Positions 34,266-43,161 of a DNA stretch of 64,000 nt are shown piece after piece. The stretch spans positions 62,001 through 126,000 of the forward strand of contig CAVTSD010000009.1 of assembly GCA_963737365.1 (NCBI GenBank). Direction: 5' to 3'. The notes below the pieces were generated by a model. The model had not been told where the DNA came from, did no database searches, and saw nothing but the letters and a program-made list of their open reading frames with translations. Every line of letters starts with the position of its first letter. Within the stretch, counting starts at the first letter, position 1. The stretch comes from Roseiarcus sp963737365. GTDB taxonomy: Bacteria > Pseudomonadota > Alphaproteobacteria > Rhizobiales > Beijerinckiaceae. Both the position numbers and the translations under genes were made by a program.

Positions 34266-35480
34266 TCATGAAATGTCGCACCAAAACGGCGTCCTCTCGG
34301 ACCGACCGCCCCGGGGAAGATCGTCGATGACCCTCATAACTCCTCCGCATTCCGGACAGGGCGGAGGATCAAGGTCGACGGTTTCGCTCGGCGCGGATGT
34401 TGGCGATTTTATTTTTCCGCGCGTCATCGGTTCGCCCCCGTCGGCCAGGAGCGAGCGACAGAGGGCGAGCTTTTGCGTTCGGTGGCCATTGGCGAGGAAT
34501 CCGAAGTGGCGAATGCGACGGAACCCGTCGGGTAAGGCGTGGAGCAGGAAGCGCCGGATGAACTCGTCGGGCTTCAAAGACATGGTCTTGACGGCGCCCC
34601 CGTTGCGATAGTCCTTCCAGGCAAAGGCGACATGACCGTTATCGCAGTCTTGGATGCGGCTGTTGGCGATGGCGACGCGATGGGTGTAGCGCCCGAGATA
34701 GGCGAGGACTTGCGCAGGTCCGCCAAACGGCTTCTTGGAGTAAACGATCCAATCGATGCGCTGCGCGGCGGCCAGACAGGCGGCGAAAGCAGAGGGATCG
34801 GCCAAATGGGCGAGATCGCCGAAGAAGCCGAGGCGCTTTGCGTCGAAGGCGGCTCGCAGGCGTTCGAGGAACAGGCGACGGAACAGGCGGGAGAGCGGCT
34901 TGACGGCGAGAAAGAAGTTCGGCCGCCCGGCGACCCAGCGCGTCCCATCAAGCGAGAGACCGCCGCCTGGCACGACGCAATGCACGTGTGGATGATGCGT
35001 GAGCGTCTGCCCCCATGTGTGCAGAACAGCGACGACGCCGATCTGTGCGCCGAGCCTACGCGGGTTGGCGGCGAGCGTCGTCATCGCTTCGGCCGACGCC
35101 GCGAACAGGATCGCGTAGACGATGGCCTTGTTCTGGAACGCGATGGCGGCGATCGGCGCGGGCAATGTGAACACGACGTGGAAATAGGGAACCGCCAGAA
35201 GCTCGGCCTGGCGTGCGGCAAGCCATCGCGCCCGCGCCACGCCCTGACACTTCGGGCAATGGCGGTTACGGCAGGAATTGTAGGCGACGCGTACCGCGCC
35301 GCAATCGTCGCACGCCTCGACGTGACCACCGAGCGCGGCTGTGCGACACGCAACGATCGCGCTCATCACGCGCCGTTCGACGCGGCCCAAATGTCCGGCG
35401 TGGGCCAAACGATAGGCGTCGCCATACCGACGCAGAACGTCAGCGACCTCAAGGCGAACGCCAGGCCCGCTCCCTGCCAC
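34266..35480 (-). CDS. IS91-family transposase (HUH/Y1-type, zinc-binding)
   Basis: A 404-residue single-strand transposase that moves DNA by rolling-circle replication. The N-terminal zinc domain is EACDDCGAVRVAYNSCRNRH followed by CPKCQG (about residues 56-83). The HUH motif is HHPHVHCVVPGGG (about 161-173), and the catalytic Tyr region is VLAYLGRYTHRVAIANSRI. A second Cys pair, CPECGG, lies near the C-terminus. It starts at GTG 35480, five bases after the stop of a tyrosine recombinase gene. It appears intact. Confidence 0.9.
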   Translation of the reverse strand: MAGSGPGVRLEVADVLRRYGDAYRLAHAGHLGRVERRVMSAIVACRTAALGGHVEACDDCGAVRVAYNSCRNRHCPKCQGVARARWLAARQAELLAVPYFHVVFTLPAPIAAIAFQNKAIVYAILFAASAEAMTTLAANPRRLGAQIGVVAVLHTWGQTLTHHPHVHCVVPGGGLSLDGTRWVAGRPNFFLAVKPLSRLFRRLFLERLRAAFDAKRLGFFGDLAHLADPSAFAACLAAAQRIDWIVYSKKPFGGPAQVLAYLGRYTHRVAIANSRIQDCDNGHVAFAWKDYRNGGAVKTMSLKPDEFIRRFLLHALPDGFRRIRHFGFLANGHRTQKLALCRSLLADGGEPMTRGKIKSPTSAPSETVDLDPPPCPECGGVMRVIDDLPRGGRSERTPFWCDIS

Positions 35481-35485
35481 GGGGC

Positions 35486-36345
35486 TTAACTGGTAGGAGT
35501 GACTTCCAAAGTCAGACGATCGAACGGGCTTTGGGTCGCGCGGATCGTATGGGTCGCGACCTGCGTGTAGCGCGCCGTCGACGACAGATTGTTGTGGCCG
35601 AGCAGAACCTGGATGATCCGGATGTCGGTTCCGTTCTCCAGTAGATGCGTTGCGAAGCTGTGGCGCAACGTATGCAAAGTAACGCGCTTCGTCAGCCCCG
35701 CCGCCTTTACCGCCGACCGGCAGGCTGCGTGCAGTACGGTTGGATCAATCGAATGAGCGTCATCGCGGCCCGGGAATAGAAATGTCTTTGGCCTGGCGAG
35801 TCGCCAGTACGTGCGCAGGATGCCGAGAAGCTGCGGCGACAGCATCACGTTGCGGTCCTTCGCGCCCTTGCCGTGACGCACCAGAATGACGCCACGGCCG
35901 CTGTCGACATCCTCGACTCGAAGCCCCGCGACCTCCGAGGCCCGCAGTCCCGCCGCATAGGCTGTCGTCAGCGCGGCGCGGCTCTTCAGACTCGAAACGG
36001 CCTCGAGAAACCGCACGACCTCATCGGCGCTGAGCACGATCGGCAGCTTGCGCGGCTCCCTCGCGTAGGAATGCGCTCGGGGACGGCTGCCTCGCCGAGC
36101 GTGACGCCGTAGAAGAAACGCAAGGCGCAGACGATCTGGTTCAGCCCAGGCCACGAAATGCCCGTCGATACGAGATGGACCTGGAAGGCGTGGACGTCGT
36201 CCAGCGTCAGTTTAGCCGGCGAGCGGCCAAAATACCGGCTGAACTTCGAAACCGCGCTGATGTAGGATCGCTGTGTCGCCGGCGACATGTTCCGGATCGT
36301 CATGTCCTCGATCATGCGGCGACGAAGAGGGCTCAACTCGGCCAT
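35486..36345 (-). pseudogene. tyrosine recombinase accompanying IS91, frameshifted
   Basis: The N-terminal SAM-like domain (ATQRSYISAVSKFSRYFGRS, about residues 23-42) is in one frame. The catalytic domain is in another, with AAGLRASEVAGLRVEDVD (Arg), LHTLRHSFATHLLENGTDI (His-x-x-Arg), VLLGHNNLSSTARYTQVA (His and Tyr). The shift lies near 36,070, where one C is missing in ATTC-CCTACGCG; repair would read ERIPYAREPRKLP and give 286 residues. Such recombinases commonly accompany IS91-type transposases. Confidence 0.82.
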
Positions 36346-36882
36346 CGATGGCTCCTGTCTGAGGGATGGGCTTCAACATCCACATCCTCTCAGTCAGGAA
36401 CCGCTCAACAAATCTCCCCGCTCACGCCGCGCTAGCGGCTTCGTTCAATCCCCCAGGTGAGTCAGCCAGCAGAGCCTTTGGTATAATCGCTTGCCGGAAC
36501 TCCGATGATCGATGCCGTCGCGACTCAAACGTCGCCGGATAGCCAAACCTCACTTCAATAGCGAAGAGTGTCCGTGACATCGACGATGGCGTGGATCCTA
36601 GTTCGGCAGCCGACGAACGGCCAATCGTCTGCATCGGCTCCCCTTTCGCACGCCGAGCGGTGAGCCCTAGCTATTGTGCTGTCGAACAGCTTAACCACGC
36701 AGGCGGACCATTGATTTCCACCATAGCAGCTATATTAGTAGCAGGGTCTCTCCCGCCGCTTCATCATGGCCTGACAAGCGCTTAGGGCCACTCGCTTCGG
36801 CTTGCGGCGGTCTCACGGTGTGGCCTATAGATAACCCTCCCGCGCCTGCTCTGGCAGCGCGTCTTCCTTCGAAGGCCCCTGA
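36346..36882. other. gene-free region upstream of cobT
   Basis: 537 bases without a supported gene. At 36,357-36,402 GGGATGGGCTTCAACATCCACATCCTCT is bracketed by CTGAG/CTCAG and may be the terminus of the IS91-type element. A short minus-strand frame (36,422-36,634) is not recognisable. In related genomes cobS usually lies upstream of cobT. No CobS motif is visible here, so cobS has been lost or moved. Confidence 0.5.
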
Positions 36883-38820
36883 ATGTCGACTGTCGACGTC
36901 ACGCCGGGCAGCAATCGCAAGCCTGCCGGCAAAGCTGAGGCTGCGAACGAGCCGTTCAAACAGGCGCTCGCTTCCTGCACGCGAGCCTTGGCGCGTCAAC
37001 CGGCACTCGAGGTTGCTTTCTCGGCCGACAAACCGTCGCTGATGACATCCGCGGACGGCGCCAAGGCGCGATTGCCCGAGCCGCCGCGCAAGCCCAACCG
37101 GCAGGAGGCGGCAGTCCTAAGAGGCCTAGCCAATTCGTTCGCTCTGCGGCTGGCCTGTCATAACGACGCCCTTCATCGACGCCTGGCGCCCCCGAGCGCA
37201 CCGGCGCGAGCGCTGTTTGACGCGGTCGAACAAGCACGGGTCGAAGCCATCGGCTCGCGTCGCATGCAGGGAGTAGCGTCGAACATTACCGCTATGCTTG
37301 ACGACCGCTACCACCACAGTCCTTTCGCAGAGGCGCGCACGCGCGAGGAGGCTCCGTTGGAGGAAGCGGTCGCGATGCTCGCACGCGAGCGCATGACCGG
37401 GCTCGAGCCTCCGCGCGGAGCTGCACGTCTCGTTGAGCTTTGGCGCCCCTTTATCGAAGAGAAGGCGGGGGCTGATCTTGATCAGCTCGGCCACGCTCTG
37501 CTGGATCAACGCGCCTACGCTAGGCTGGTGCGCAAAGTCCTGTCGTCCTTGGGACTTACAAGCGACGCCGACGGTGACCCCGACGAGTCGAGCGAAGAGG
37601 CGGAAGAGAAGACGCCGCCCGAGCAGCCGGATGAAACCGAGGGCGAGGGCGAAGACCAGTCAACACAAGGTTCAATGCAGCACGAAGCGGCCGATGAGAC
37701 GACCGACGATGCTGACGAGGGGGCGATTGACACTGTCGAAGCGCCATCGTCGGAACTCGATGACGAAGGCGAGGCAGGCGACGCTGAGGACGCGGCGGAG
37801 ACGCGCCCCTCACTGCCTCAACCCCCTGAGCGTCGCGGTCCCGACTACAAGGCTTTTACAACTCGCTTTGACGAAATAATCGACGCGGACCAACTGTGTG
37901 ACGGCGATGAACTGCAGCGCTTGCGTGATTACCTCGACAAGCAGTTGCAGAACCTCCATTCGGTCGTCGCTCGCCTGGCCAACCGGCTGCAGCGACGGTT
38001 GATGGCGCAGCAGAGCCGTTCGTGGGATTTCGATCTCGAAGAGGGCATTCTCGACACAGCGCGGTTACCGCGTGTGATTATCGATTCGCAGCAGGCTCTG
38101 TCCTTCAAGCAAGAGAAGGAAATGGCGTTCCGCGACACCACGGTGACACTGCTCATAGACAATTCCGGCTCGATGCGCGGGCGCCCGATCACGGTCGCGG
38201 CGACGTGCGCCGACATTCTCGCCCGTACGCTCGAGCGTTGCACCGTAAAGGTGGAGATTTTAGGCTTCACCACTCGCGCCTGGAAGGGTGGGCAATCGCG
38301 CGAAGCGTGGCTCCAGGCGGGCAAGCCCGTCAATCCAGGCCGGCTGAATGACTTGCGCCACCTCATATACAAATCGGCAGACGCGCCGTGGCGACGCGCG
38401 CGTAAGAACCTCGGGCTCATGATGCGCGAGGGTTTGCTTAAGGAGAATATCGATGGCGAAGCGCTCGATTGGGCGCACCAACGTCTTCTTGGCCGTCCCG
38501 AGCAGCGTAAGATTCTGATGATGATCTCCGATGGCGCGCCAGTTGATGATTCAACGCTTTCCGTGAATCCAGGCAACTATCTCGAGCGCCACTTGCGTTA
38601 TGTGATCGAAGAGATTGAGACCCGCTCGCCAGTCGAGCTTATTGCCATCGGCATCGGCCATGACGTGACGCGCTATTATCGGCGTGCGGTGACGATCGTC
38701 GACGCCGAGGAGCTCGGCGGCGCTATGACGGAGAAATTGGCTGAGCTCTTCGATGGGAACGCCATACCCGCGCCCGCGAGAACGGCGCGATTGCCGAAGC
38801 GGGGCCGGAGGGCCGCCTAA
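36883..38820 (+). CDS. cobT: cobaltochelatase subunit CobT
   Basis: A subunit of the aerobic cobaltochelatase CobN-CobS-CobT, which inserts cobalt into hydrogenobyrinic acid a,c-diamide in cobalamin synthesis. The protein has 645 residues, normal for the family. The N-terminal part has KARLPEPPRKPNRQEAAVLR and VEQARVEAIGSRRMQGVASN (about 110-130). A long acidic linker fills about 225-310. The C-terminal von Willebrand A domain has the metal-binding motif LLIDNSGSM near 423-431 and ISDGAPVDDSTL near 548. It starts at ATG 36883 with GAAGG upstream. The gene is intact but lies inside an inverted segment bounded by IS481 copies, without cobS. Confidence 0.92.
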   Translation: MSTVDVTPGSNRKPAGKAEAANEPFKQALASCTRALARQPALEVAFSADKPSLMTSADGAKARLPEPPRKPNRQEAAVLRGLANSFALRLACHNDALHRRLAPPSAPARALFDAVEQARVEAIGSRRMQGVASNITAMLDDRYHHSPFAEARTREEAPLEEAVAMLARERMTGLEPPRGAARLVELWRPFIEEKAGADLDQLGHALLDQRAYARLVRKVLSSLGLTSDADGDPDESSEEAEEKTPPEQPDETEGEGEDQSTQGSMQHEAADETTDDADEGAIDTVEAPSSELDDEGEAGDAEDAAETRPSLPQPPERRGPDYKAFTTRFDEIIDADQLCDGDELQRLRDYLDKQLQNLHSVVARLANRLQRRLMAQQSRSWDFDLEEGILDTARLPRVIIDSQQALSFKQEKEMAFRDTTVTLLIDNSGSMRGRPITVAATCADILARTLERCTVKVEILGFTTRAWKGGQSREAWLQAGKPVNPGRLNDLRHLIYKSADAPWRRARKNLGLMMREGLLKENIDGEALDWAHQRLLGRPEQRKILMMISDGAPVDDSTLSVNPGNYLERHLRYVIEEIETRSPVELIAIGIGHDVTRYYRRAVTIVDAEELGGAMTEKLAELFDGNAIPAPARTARLPKRGRRAA

Positions 38821-38993
38821 CGGCGTTCGGCCGAGTAGAGCGACGTCGGGCTTGGATAGCTTTCATTGGCTTCTGCTGTGAGCCGATGAACGCTCCCTCC
38901 GTCCGTCGTGTCTGGCTGTTTTATTGACCAGCGCAGGAAGGGGTTGGCCTCGGACGAGGCACGGTTCGATGAGGTGATTGGCGTCTCGGTGCT

Positions 38994-40054
38994 TGTATGT
39001 GATCCGGCGTGGAAAAGTGACCCCCTGAGGGGGGATCGGCGTCCAAAATTGACCCCCCAATTTTCGATTTGTTCGTCTGCCTGCTTTGGCATGAAGCAGG
39101 CGGTGGGGGATGCTGGTTGTGAAGACGATCGGTCGGATACGGCGTGAGCACTTCATTCACGGCAAGTCAATCAAGGAGATCGCTCGCGACCTGAGGCTGT
39201 CGCGCAACACGGTTCGTAAGGTGCTGCGATCTGACGAGACGTCGTTTTCTTATGAGCGTCAGGTGCAGCCGCGCCCGAAAGTCGGAAGATGGAAGGAGCA
39301 CCTCGATCGGCTGTTGGCGGCGAACGTCGAAGCGCCGGCGCGAGAGCGACTGACCTTGATCCGGATTTTCGAGGAGTTGCGGGCGCTCGGATACGACGGC
39401 GGCTATGACGCCATCCGCCGTTACGCGCGAAGCTGGGCGAAGTTGAATGCAAGCGCGACGGCGGATGCCTTTGTGCCGCTGACGTTCGCGCCGGGCGAGG
39501 CTTATCAATTCGACTGGAGCCACGAGATCGTTGTGATGGATGGGGTGACGACGATCGTAAAGGTCGCGCATCTCCGCCTCTGCCACAGCCGGATGATGTT
39601 CGTACGCGTCTATCCGCGCGAGACCCAGGAGATGGTGTTTGACGCTCACGAACGGGCGTTCGCATTCTTCAAAGGCGCCTGTGGGCGCGGCGTCTACGAC
39701 AACATGAAGACCGCGGTGGAGACGATCTTCGTCGGTAAGGATCGCCAATACAATCGCCGCTTCCTGCAGATGTGCTCTCATTCACCTTGTCGAACCGGTC
39801 GCTTGCACGCCGGCGTCCGGTTGGGAGAAGGGTCAGGTCGAGAACCAGGTGTGCGCGAGCGCTTCTTCACGCCGCGGCTGAGGTTCAAGTCTTACGACGA
39901 ACTGAATGCCTGGCTCTTGGACAAATGCATTGCCTGGACCAAGGGGCACAGCCATCCCGAGCGGCCCGATCGGACGATCTGGGAAGTGTTCGAGGAGGAG
40001 CGGCCCAAGCTCATTCCCTATCGCGGCCGCTTCGACGGGTTCCATGCGCTTCCG
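38994..40054 (+). mobile_element. IS21-family element, left half (5' istA)
   Basis: The left end, TGTATGTGATCCGGCG, is followed by the tandem terminal motif GATCGGCGTCCAAAATTGAC (39,034 onward). GCT(T) at 38,991-38,994 is the likely target duplication, with its partner at 29,183-29,186. The half ends at the IS481 copy 2 junction, directly after GCTTCCG at 40,048-40,054, the same seven bases that flank the other half at 30,616-30,622. Confidence 0.85.
39110..40054 (+). pseudogene. istA: IS21 transposase IstA, N-terminal fragment with compensating frameshifts
   Basis: Starts with the helix-turn-helix KSIKEIARDLRLSRNTVRKV (about residues 19-38). It contains the catalytic blocks YQFDWSHEIVVMDGV (Asp near 137) and GRGVYDNMKTAVETIF (Asp near 203). 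Between 39,783 and 39,855 the frame is displaced: the expected HLVEPVACTPASGWEKGQVE is encoded one base out of phase. The frame is then restored at RERFFTPRLRFKSYDELNAW. The open frame therefore survives but lacks the third catalytic residue (Glu of WEKGQVEN). Coding ends at FHALP, at the IS481 insertion. Confidence 0.85.
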
Positions 40055-40174
40055 TGCAGTAGTTAAGACTTAATCTGACAGTTGGTGTCATAGCTAAGGC
40101 GAAAGCCGAGGCCGGGCGCGGAGTGGTCGGGGTTCGCAGCGCCCGGCCTCGGCGTTTCGAAAGGACACCGACCG

Positions 40175-41464
40175 ATGACCAAGGAACAGAAGATCACCCG
40201 CGCCAAGGTGGGGCTGCTGGAGCTGGCCAAACAGCTCGGCAATGTCAGCCAAGCCTGCAAAATGATGGGCTATAGCCGCGACAGTTTCTGTCGTTTCAAG
40301 GAGCTTTATGACGCCGGCGGCGAATTGGCGCTGCAGGAGCTGACGCGGCGCAAGCCGATCTTGAAGAACCGCACGCCGCCCGAGGTCGAAGCGATCATCG
40401 TCGAGCTTTCGCTGGACCGGCCGGCTTACGGCCAAATCCGCGTCGCCAACGAGCTTCGCAAGCTCGGCCATTCGATCTCGCCGGCCGGTGTCCGCGGGGT
40501 TTGGCAGCGCCACGACCTGGAGACGATGAAGAAACGGCTGAAGGCCCTCGAAGCCAAGGTCGCCCAGGAAGGCCTGGTGCTGACCGAAAGCCAGCTTGTC
40601 GCGCTGGAGAAGGCCAAGAGCGAAAAGGAGGCGCATGGCGAGTTCGAGAGCGAATGCCGGGCTATTGTGGGGCTCAGGACACGTTTTACGTCGGCAACAT
40701 GAAGGGGGTCGGCCGCATCTACCAGCAGACCTTCATCCACACCTACGCCAAGGTCGCTTTCGCCAAGCTCTATGATCGCAAGACGCCCATCACCGCGGCT
40801 GATCTCGTCAACGATCGCGTCGTGCCGTTCTATGATGCGAGGGAGGTGAGGCTCTGCCGCGTGCTGACTGATCGCGGCACGGAATATTGCGGCAACCCCG
40901 AGCACCACGAATATGAGCTCTATCTGGCGCTCGAGGACGTCGACCATTCGCGCACCAAGACCAAGAGCCCGCATGGTTGCTGCTCCGTCTCTGTTCGTTC
41001 AGGGCGGGAGCTGGCGGGCAACACGACATCTACTGATCCGCGCTCACGGCGCATCCGGGAAAGTCGCAAGGGGCGGCCATGTAACGAGCCCGGGCTCTCG
41101 GCCCACTGTCTATCGACGGCCTGCCCGCACCTTCGTGCTCCCGGCACCCCCTGTCCAGGATGGGCTCACCATATCCCCGTCTCCCTTTCGGAAACAGGCG
41201 GACAGCAAGGCGCCGACGGATCACATACCGGATAATGGCGTCGTCGAGCGGTTCCACAAGACGGTGCTCGATGAGTTCTATCGCATCGCCTTTCGCAAGA
41301 AGATCTATGGCTCGATCGCCGATCTCCAGGTCGATCTTGATCGCTGGGTCCAAAGTTACAATGAGGAAAGGCCGCACCAAGGACGATGGTGCTTCGGCAA
41401 AACGCCGATGCAGACGTTCCTTGACGCGACGCCGCTGGCGAAGGAGAAAATAATCGCTGCCTGA
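40175..41464 (+). pseudogene. IS481 transposase copy 2, frameshifted and interrupted
   Basis: Same protein as copy 1: MTKEQKITRAKVGLLELAKQ at the start, the same missing C after FESEC (near 40,655), then PGYCGAQDTFYVGNMKGVGR and RVLTDRGTEYCGNPEHHEYE. At TKTKSP the IS110 fragment interrupts the frame. It resumes near 41,234 with NGVVERFHKTVLDEFYRIAF and ends at KEKIIAA. It cannot give an active transposase without both repairs. Confidence 0.85.
40972..41233 (-). ncRNA. orphan IS110 left-end segment without transposase (possible bridge RNA copy)
   Basis: This segment is the inverse of 30,922-31,184, from the outer IS110 end to its ATG. The transposase and right end are gone: IS481 sequence ...GAGCCCG joins directly to CATGGTTGCTGC. 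Both parents carry CCGCA at the join (GAGCCCGCAAACG in IS481, GATCCGCATGG in IS110), pointing to a deletion at a five-base repeat. If the IS110 left end makes a bridge RNA, this copy could still do so. Confidence 0.4.
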
Positions 41465-41741
41465 TCATACCTGACAGGCGGAACCGACCCATCTCCGGAC
41501 GCTGACCGTCAGATCAAGTCCCAGCTACTACAGCTGCACTTCTCCCCTATCAGCGCCAGCCTCGGCATCCGGCGCAGGACGAGCGGATCGTCGAGGCGTT
41601 CAAAAAAACTTCCCCCGCGCGCTGAAGGCTCATCTCGAAGGCATCTCCGAGACGACGCCGATCGAAATCTGGTTCCAGATGCTATGCAGCCAGGGCCTCT
41701 GCCAGACTGGAAAGCCCCACATCTGGAACCGGAGCGCTTGC

Positions 41742-42866
41742 ATGTCGTCGAATGTTTGCCATCAGATTATCCATCTCGCTATCGAACTGAGCTCTTCCTC
41801 CTGGGTCATCGCGTATCGTGTACCCCGAAACGACAAGTCTAAGCTTCATTGTCTGGAAGCGGGCGACGGCGCAGGCCTGCTTGCTTTCATCGCCGGCCTG
41901 CGCCACCGGCTGGATCCTCCGGATGACGCGTCTACGTTTGTCGTCAGCTGCTTTGAGGCCGGGCGGGATGGATTTTGGTTGCATCGACTTCTGACCGCGG
42001 ACGGGGTGATCAACCACATTGTCGAGCCGACCAGCATCTTGGTCACCCGAGGCGCCCGCCGCGCTAAAACCGACCGGCTGGACGCTGTCGGGCTCCTTCG
42101 CGTCTTGGCCGCAAAGTTTGCCGGCGATCCCGGTGCTTGCCGGACCGTGGTCGTGCCGTCCGTGGAAGAGGAAGACGCGAAGCGGCCGCATCGGGAGCGG
42201 GAATTCCTGGTGCAGGAGCGCGTGCGCATCGAAAATCGCATCGCCGCGTTGCTCGCCACCCAGGGCGTTCGGGAGAGGCCGTCTCTCCGTTCCTGGGACG
42301 CCGACATGAGGGCTCTTAGAACGGGTGACAGCCGCCCGCTGCCGACCCATCTCGTCGCAGAGTTGAACCGCTTGCGCCGGCGGCTGTTGCTGACCCTAGA
42401 AATGATCCGCGAACTCGACGCGGTTCGGGAGCAGGCTCTGGAAACCCAACACAACTCCGCAAGCCGAACGGTCAAGGCGCTTTGCAAGATCCGCGGAATC
42501 GGCGTGAACTTCGGCTCCGTCCTGACGAGGGAGGTGTTCTACCGGACCTTCGACAACAGGCGGCAAATCGCCAGCTATCTGGGTCTTGCCCCAACGCCTT
42601 TTCAGAGCGGCGGCATGGATCGCGATCGACGCATCAATCGCGCCGGCAACAGCCGAGCCCGCAAAACGCTCGTCCAACTCGCCTGGCTTTGGCTTCGCTA
42701 CCAACCAGAGAGCAGCCATGCGGCATGGTTCCGGGACCGTGTTGGCTCGCTTCAGGGTCGAATCCGCCGCATCACAATCGTCGCCTTGGCGCGCAAGCTC
42801 TTGATCGCAATCTGGCGCTTCGTCACGCTGGGCCTCGCGCCGGAGGGGGCGATCATCGCCGCATAG
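41742..42866 (+). CDS. IS110-family transposase
   Basis: An intact 374-residue transposase starting at ATG 41742 with GGAG ten bases upstream; an in-frame ATG at 41679 would reach into the IS630 flank. It has the opening AIELSSSSWVIAYRVP, the DEDD region SCFEAGRDGFWLHRLL and RRAKTDRLDAVGLLRVLA, the linker PHREREFLVQERVRIENRIA, and the transposase_20 part CKIRGIGVNFGSVLTREVFY. It ends with GMDRDRRINRAGNSRARKTL, which includes the conserved serine region. Confidence 0.9.
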   Translation: MSSNVCHQIIHLAIELSSSSWVIAYRVPRNDKSKLHCLEAGDGAGLLAFIAGLRHRLDPPDDASTFVVSCFEAGRDGFWLHRLLTADGVINHIVEPTSILVTRGARRAKTDRLDAVGLLRVLAAKFAGDPGACRTVVVPSVEEEDAKRPHREREFLVQERVRIENRIAALLATQGVRERPSLRSWDADMRALRTGDSRPLPTHLVAELNRLRRRLLLTLEMIRELDAVREQALETQHNSASRTVKALCKIRGIGVNFGSVLTREVFYRTFDNRRQIASYLGLAPTPFQSGGMDRDRRINRAGNSRARKTLVQLAWLWLRYQPESSHAAWFRDRVGSLQGRIRRITIVALARKLLIAIWRFVTLGLAPEGAIIAA

Positions 42867-43161
42867 AATTCCGTCGCCGATCGATCAGCGGCGGATAGTC
42901 GGAGGTCGCGACCGTCTTCGTCATTGGGAGCATCTGTCCCGCGTTTCAGGTGGGTCGCGTCAGCCGGGATCGAAGCCTCGTGCATGAGGCATTGTGGTTG
43001 CAATCAAGGATTCCACGCCCAGCGATCGGACCGTATGTAAGGTTATGCAGCGCTCGCTGCGGATGCGACGATCCCCAATCTATAACAGTCCGCCTCGAGA
43101 TCCGTTGCGCGACCATCGTAGGGAGCGCTCGATCATGTCTTGACAGGAGAAGTCTCATATA
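42867..43161 (+). ncRNA. candidate guide (seek/bridge-type) RNA region downstream of the IS110-family transposase
   Basis: These 295 bases between the transposase stop and the right end hold no gene. In IS1111-group elements the structured guide RNA lies in the right end. Short stems can be seen, such as GCCGATCGATCAGCGGC (42,875-42,891) and CTCGTGCATGAG (42,977-42,988). The assignment rests on the layout alone. Confidence 0.3.

Larger units (their letters stand above)
40055..41532 (+). mobile_element. IS481-family element, copy 2, with residual IS110 left end
   Basis: Begins TGCAGTAGTTAAGACTTAAT and ends with the inverse of TGTAGTAGCTGGGACTTGAT. It is in the opposite orientation to copy 1, and its coding parts translate identically. 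Instead of a full IS110 it contains only 261 bases of that element's left end. It is 1478 bases long. The left flank GCTTCCG belongs to the IS21 target duplication, and the right flank is an IS630 fragment. Confidence 0.88.
41682..43161 (+). mobile_element. IS110-family (IS1111-like layout) element inserted in the IS630 gene
   Basis: The borders come from the interrupted IS630 frame: GGTTCCAG on the left and GATTCAGCACGG on the right. The left end before the transposase is only 60 bases, while 295 noncoding bases follow it. This is the arrangement of the IS1111 group, where the guide RNA region lies downstream. No target duplication is evident. Confidence 0.75.

Noticed and set aside
34539..35489. 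A 316-codon open frame on the plus strand
   Set aside because: It is antisense to the IS91 transposase, whose zinc and HUH motifs are intact on the minus strand.
36422..36634. A 70-codon minus-strand frame before cobT
   Set aside because: No motif, no ribosome site, and it lies among IS debris. It might be a remnant, but nothing supports a product.
41160..41464. Separate small genes in the second IS481 copy
   Set aside because: They are pieces of the IS481 transposase and of the IS110 left end read through in shifted frames.
33430..41540. TGCA/GCTGCA flanks of the IS481 copies as a second target duplication (IS630 insertion)
   Set aside because: GCTGCA occurs near both outer ends, but it overlaps the element's own TGCA terminus, so a duplication cannot be told from chance. 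The exchange of the IS630 halves does not depend on it.
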